Below are positions 56,254-58,350 of a DNA stretch of 58,350 nucleotides, piece after piece. The notes below the pieces were generated by a model that worked only from the letters and a program-made list of their open reading frames with translations, had not been told where the DNA came from and ran no database searches. The stretch lies in NCBI RefSeq assembly GCF_015667585.1, contig NZ_JADPEG010000001.1:1-58350 (forward strand). Direction: 5' to 3'. Position 1 is the stretch's first letter. Each line of letters starts with the position of its first letter. The position numbers and the translations under genes were made by a program. The DNA comes from Clostridium sp. D33t1_170424_F3 (lineage in GTDB: Bacteria; Bacillota; Clostridia; Oscillospirales; Acutalibacteraceae).

Positions 56254-57144
56254 ATGAGGGACTATTGCTTGGATTTCAGTGATTATCTGGTAAATCAAAA
56301 AAATGTTTCAGACAATACTTTGGATTCGTATCTTCGGGACGTGGAACACTTTTTGAGCTTTTTAAAGGAACAGCAGGTAAATGAACCGGGTGATGTAGAT
56401 GAGAACCGAATGAATCTCTATATTGAACGGTTAACTGGATTAAAAAAATCCAATGCGACTATAACCAGGAATGTCGCTTCCATCCGCTGCTTTTATTACT
56501 TCCTTATTCAAAACGGAATGGCTAAAGAGAATCCGGCAAAAAATATCAAACTCGAAAAAGTCTCAAAAAAGCTGCCGCAGATTTTAACTGGAAATGAAAT
56601 TGAACTTTTACTGTCTCAGCCGGATCCAACGGAGTCCAAAGGCTGCCGGGATAAGGCTATGTTGGAGCTGTTATATGCCACTGGAATCCGTTCATCTGAG
56701 TTGGTTGATTTAAATGTGGAAGACGTCAATCTGCAAGCTGGAATCCTGCGCTGTAAAAGCGATAAGGCAGAGCGGAGAATACCGGTATACGCAGCCGCAG
56801 TTTCCGCGGTTTCGGACTATATTACCCGTGTTCGAAGCTTGATCCTTTCTCCTGATGGAGGACAAGCTCTTTTCACAAACCTGAATGGAAAGCGGTTGAC
56901 ACGCCAGGGATTCTGGAAAATTGTAAAAGGATATGCTGAACAAGCCGGTATTACAAAAGAAATAACGCCGCATACCTTACGGCATTCTTTTGCACTCCAC
57001 TTGTTGGAAAACGGAGCGGAATTAAAGGATATTCAAGTAATGCTGGGGCATGCGGACATTTCCTCAACGCAGGTATATGTACATTTACTGAACGATCATT
57101 TTAAAGAAGTCTATAACAGCTGTCATCCACGGGCAAAAATATAA
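56254..57144 (+). CDS. xerD: Tyrosine recombinase XerD
   Basis: 296-residue tyrosine recombinase with the N-terminal SAM-like core-binding domain (1-105) and the catalytic domain. Catalytic residues are R146 (ATGIRSSEL), a lysine near 168-171, H240 and R243 (HTLRHS), H266 (GHADIS) and nucleophile Y275. Size and position after spoIIM fit the chromosome-dimer resolvase XerD, which works at dif during division. It shares a bidirectional terminator with the next gene. Confidence 0.9.
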   Translation: MRDYCLDFSDYLVNQKNVSDNTLDSYLRDVEHFLSFLKEQQVNEPGDVDENRMNLYIERLTGLKKSNATITRNVASIRCFYYFLIQNGMAKENPAKNIKLEKVSKKLPQILTGNEIELLLSQPDPTESKGCRDKAMLELLYATGIRSSELVDLNVEDVNLQAGILRCKSDKAERRIPVYAAAVSAVSDYITRVRSLILSPDGGQALFTNLNGKRLTRQGFWKIVKGYAEQAGITKEITPHTLRHSFALHLLENGAELKDIQVMLGHADISSTQVYVHLLNDHFKEVYNSCHPRAKI

Positions 57145-57193
57145 AAAAGCGCTTTGAAAATAGAGGTTTCAGACTATTTTCAAAGCGCTTTTT
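57144..57193. terminator. Bidirectional terminator between two recombinase genes
   Basis: AAAAAGCGCTTTGAAAATAG / CTATTTTCAAAGCGCTTTTT, a 20-bp perfect stem with a 10-nt loop. Confidence 0.9.
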
Positions 57194-58178
57194 AACTTTT
57201 TTTTCGTTGTTTGACATTTGATAACGGATTGGCGTTGGCCGCTTTCTGCATTTGTTCATCTGAAAGATGTGTATAAATTTCTGTTGTCCCCAAGTTTTCA
57301 TGGCCTAGAATATCCTTTAACACACGGATGTCCACATGACCATGCTGATACATCAAGGTTGCAGCTGTATGCCGCAGCTTATGTACAGAATATCCAGGGC
57401 CTTTCAAATCGATCCCAGCCAAATACTTTTTGACTAAATACTGTACGGTTTTAGGACTGATTCTTTTCTTTTGCTGACTGATAAAGAGTGCGTTTTTATC
57501 AATCACGCCGTCTTTAGGCCGTACACGAATATAATCGGTGATAGCGGAAACACAGGCGTCATTCAAATAAACAATACGTTCTTTATTTCCTTTACCAAGG
57601 ACTCGTAACGTGCGGGACTGTTGGCGTACATCATTTAAATTCAATCCAACCAGCTCTGATAGACGGAGGCCGCAATTTAAAAATAAAGTAAGAATACAAT
57701 AATCCCGTTCTTTAAATTTGCCTTCCACTGTAGTTAGAAGGTCCAAGCTTTGTTCCAATGTCAGATATTTCGGCAAAGCACTTTTTTGCTTTGGCGTTTC
57801 AAGCTCTTCAACAGGATTATATGTGAGTTGGTTTGTTTTATTGGTGAGATATTTAAAAAAGGTTCGCAGACTGGAAACCTTTCTAGATCTGGTTGAAGGC
57901 TTGTTATGACGAACCGTGCTGAGATAATTCATATATTCAAACACTTCGGTTAAAGTAATGGTTTTAACAAGCGCCAAGTCTACATCAGAAATACTGATCT
58001 TTTCAAAGGATATATCGTCTAAGACTAACTTGCGTGCAAATTTTATATAACGAAAAAAAGTACGTAAATCCAAGTAATACTCTTCAACTGTTTTTTCAGA
58101 TTTTCCTTTAACCGTTCCTAGATATCCTAGAAAGTTTCGTATGATCTGCGGTGCTTCAGATAACAGCTCTGGTTTCAT
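57192..58178 (-). CDS. Tyrosine-type recombinase/integrase
   Basis: 328-residue tyrosine recombinase of the XerC/D-like type, distinct from the xerD next door. Catalytic residues: R in NCGLRLSELVG, a lysine in the VLGKGNKE beta-hairpin, HKLRH, HENLGTTEIYTH with the nucleophile Tyr, all in usual order. It has an extra-long N-terminal domain (about 1-150). It could be XerC, partner of XerD, or an integrase; no other mobile-element gene is visible. AGGA is about 9 nt before the ATG at 58178; the frame begins at 58187. Promoter at 58214-58242. Confidence 0.85.
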   Translation of the reverse strand: MKPELLSEAPQIIRNFLGYLGTVKGKSEKTVEEYYLDLRTFFRYIKFARKLVLDDISFEKISISDVDLALVKTITLTEVFEYMNYLSTVRHNKPSTRSRKVSSLRTFFKYLTNKTNQLTYNPVEELETPKQKSALPKYLTLEQSLDLLTTVEGKFKERDYCILTLFLNCGLRLSELVGLNLNDVRQQSRTLRVLGKGNKERIVYLNDACVSAITDYIRVRPKDGVIDKNALFISQQKKRISPKTVQYLVKKYLAGIDLKGPGYSVHKLRHTAATLMYQHGHVDIRVLKDILGHENLGTTEIYTHLSDEQMQKAANANPLSNVKQRKKS

Positions 58179-58213
58179 TAAAGTCATTCCTAACTCTGAT
58201 TATAATAAATGCT

Positions 58214-58242
58214 ATTATACTCGCAATCTATTGAGAACACAA
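58214..58242 (-). promoter_or_regulatory. Sigma-A promoter of the second recombinase gene
   Basis: On the minus strand TTGTGT (58237-58242), 17 nt, TATAAT (58214-58219). Confidence 0.55.
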
Positions 58243-58258
58243 GATTTGCTGTCCCCTA

Positions 58259-58288
58259 AATTAGACAAAATTTTTATTTTGTCTAATT
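58259..58288. repeat. 12-bp inverted repeat upstream of the recombinase promoter
   Basis: AATTAGACAAAA (58259-58270) and its complement TTTTGTCTAATT (58277-58288) with a 6-nt spacer. It may be an operator or a terminator. Confidence 0.6.
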
Positions 58289-58310
58289 GTCTTCCTTACA
58301 AAAAACAGGG

Positions 58311-58322
58311 GCCCTTCGGGGC
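58311..58322. repeat. GCCC-TTCG-GGGC hairpin
   Basis: UUCG-type tetraloop hairpin followed by a T/C-rich stretch, probably a terminator of a gene beyond the window edge; related in form to the hairpins at 11-105. Confidence 0.5.
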
Positions 58323-58350
58323 TCCTTTCCTTTTGCTCCGTTTCCGGCGC

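Noticed and set aside
57192-58350. Integrated mobile element bounded by an integrase
   Set aside because: Only the recombinase is seen; no excisionase, phage or conjugation genes, and neighbours are core genes. It may equally be XerC.

Overview
The window looks like chromosomal DNA of a spore-forming, Gram-positive anaerobe of the class Clostridia, most like the Oscillospiraceae/Ruminococcaceae. Evidence: a SCIFF ranthipeptide precursor with its radical-SAM maturase beside yajC and a TIGR04086 membrane protein; an IspH-ribosomal S1 fusion; the sporulation genes dpaA/dpaB, yunB and spoIIM; a flavodiiron protein; a tyrosine T-box; and TTG/GTG starts behind strong GGAGG-type ribosome binding sites. 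All calls come from reading the sequence and family knowledge; no searches were run.

Layout. 1-5.9 kb: hairpin-rich edge, an ECF vitamin transporter S component (-) behind a structured leader, a MacAB/YknXYZ-type efflux operon with its own promoter and a possible operator, a DUF1893 protein and an AT-rich SRPBCC-like protein. 6-12.3 kb: murC (-), dipicolinate synthase dpaAB behind a sigma-K-like promoter, a zinc-ribbon membrane protein, an O-acetylhomoserine sulfhydrylase, a small HMA-fold protein (-) and a GNAT acetyltransferase. 12.3-17.1 kb: YesM/YesN-type two-component system (-) divergent from a solute-binding lipoprotein with no permease genes beside it. 17.3-19.4 kb: uncharacterised operon of DUF5685 protein, J-domain/TPR protein with a ten-cysteine tail, and a membrane protein. 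19.5-25.7 kb: rpiR-type regulator, HI0933-like flavoprotein, cmk, two plsC genes, ispH-S1 fusion. 25.8-28.6 kb: yunB, ligA. 28.9-35.8 kb: one 2301-residue secreted multidomain protein resembling GH110 alpha-1,3-galactosidases, with NPCBM and five FIVAR-like repeats.

36-40.4 kb: alpha/beta hydrolase and EamA transporter (-), then a pair of M16 peptidase-like genes (ymfF/ymfH type). 40.5-48.2 kb: a long co-directional housekeeping run, lgt, folD, dxs, tlyA, nadK, argR, recN. 48.2-52.7 kb: T-box plus tyrS, flavodiiron protein (-), tgt behind a promoter-proximal terminator. 52.7-58.2 kb: yajC, TIGR04086 protein, scfA, scfB, spoIIM, xerD, and a second tyrosine recombinase (-).

Most of the content is core metabolism (cell wall, isoprenoid, lipid, NADP, one-carbon, translation, replication and repair) mixed with sporulation functions. 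The less ordinary parts are: an internal ribosome binding site that could release free S1 from the IspH-S1 fusion; a possible pseudoknot covering the lgt ribosome binding site; an attenuator-like terminator right after the tgt promoter; dif-like half-site repeats before spoIIM-xerD; the DUF5685/J-protein operon; the giant GH110-like protein; and the orphan solute-binding protein with its two-component system.
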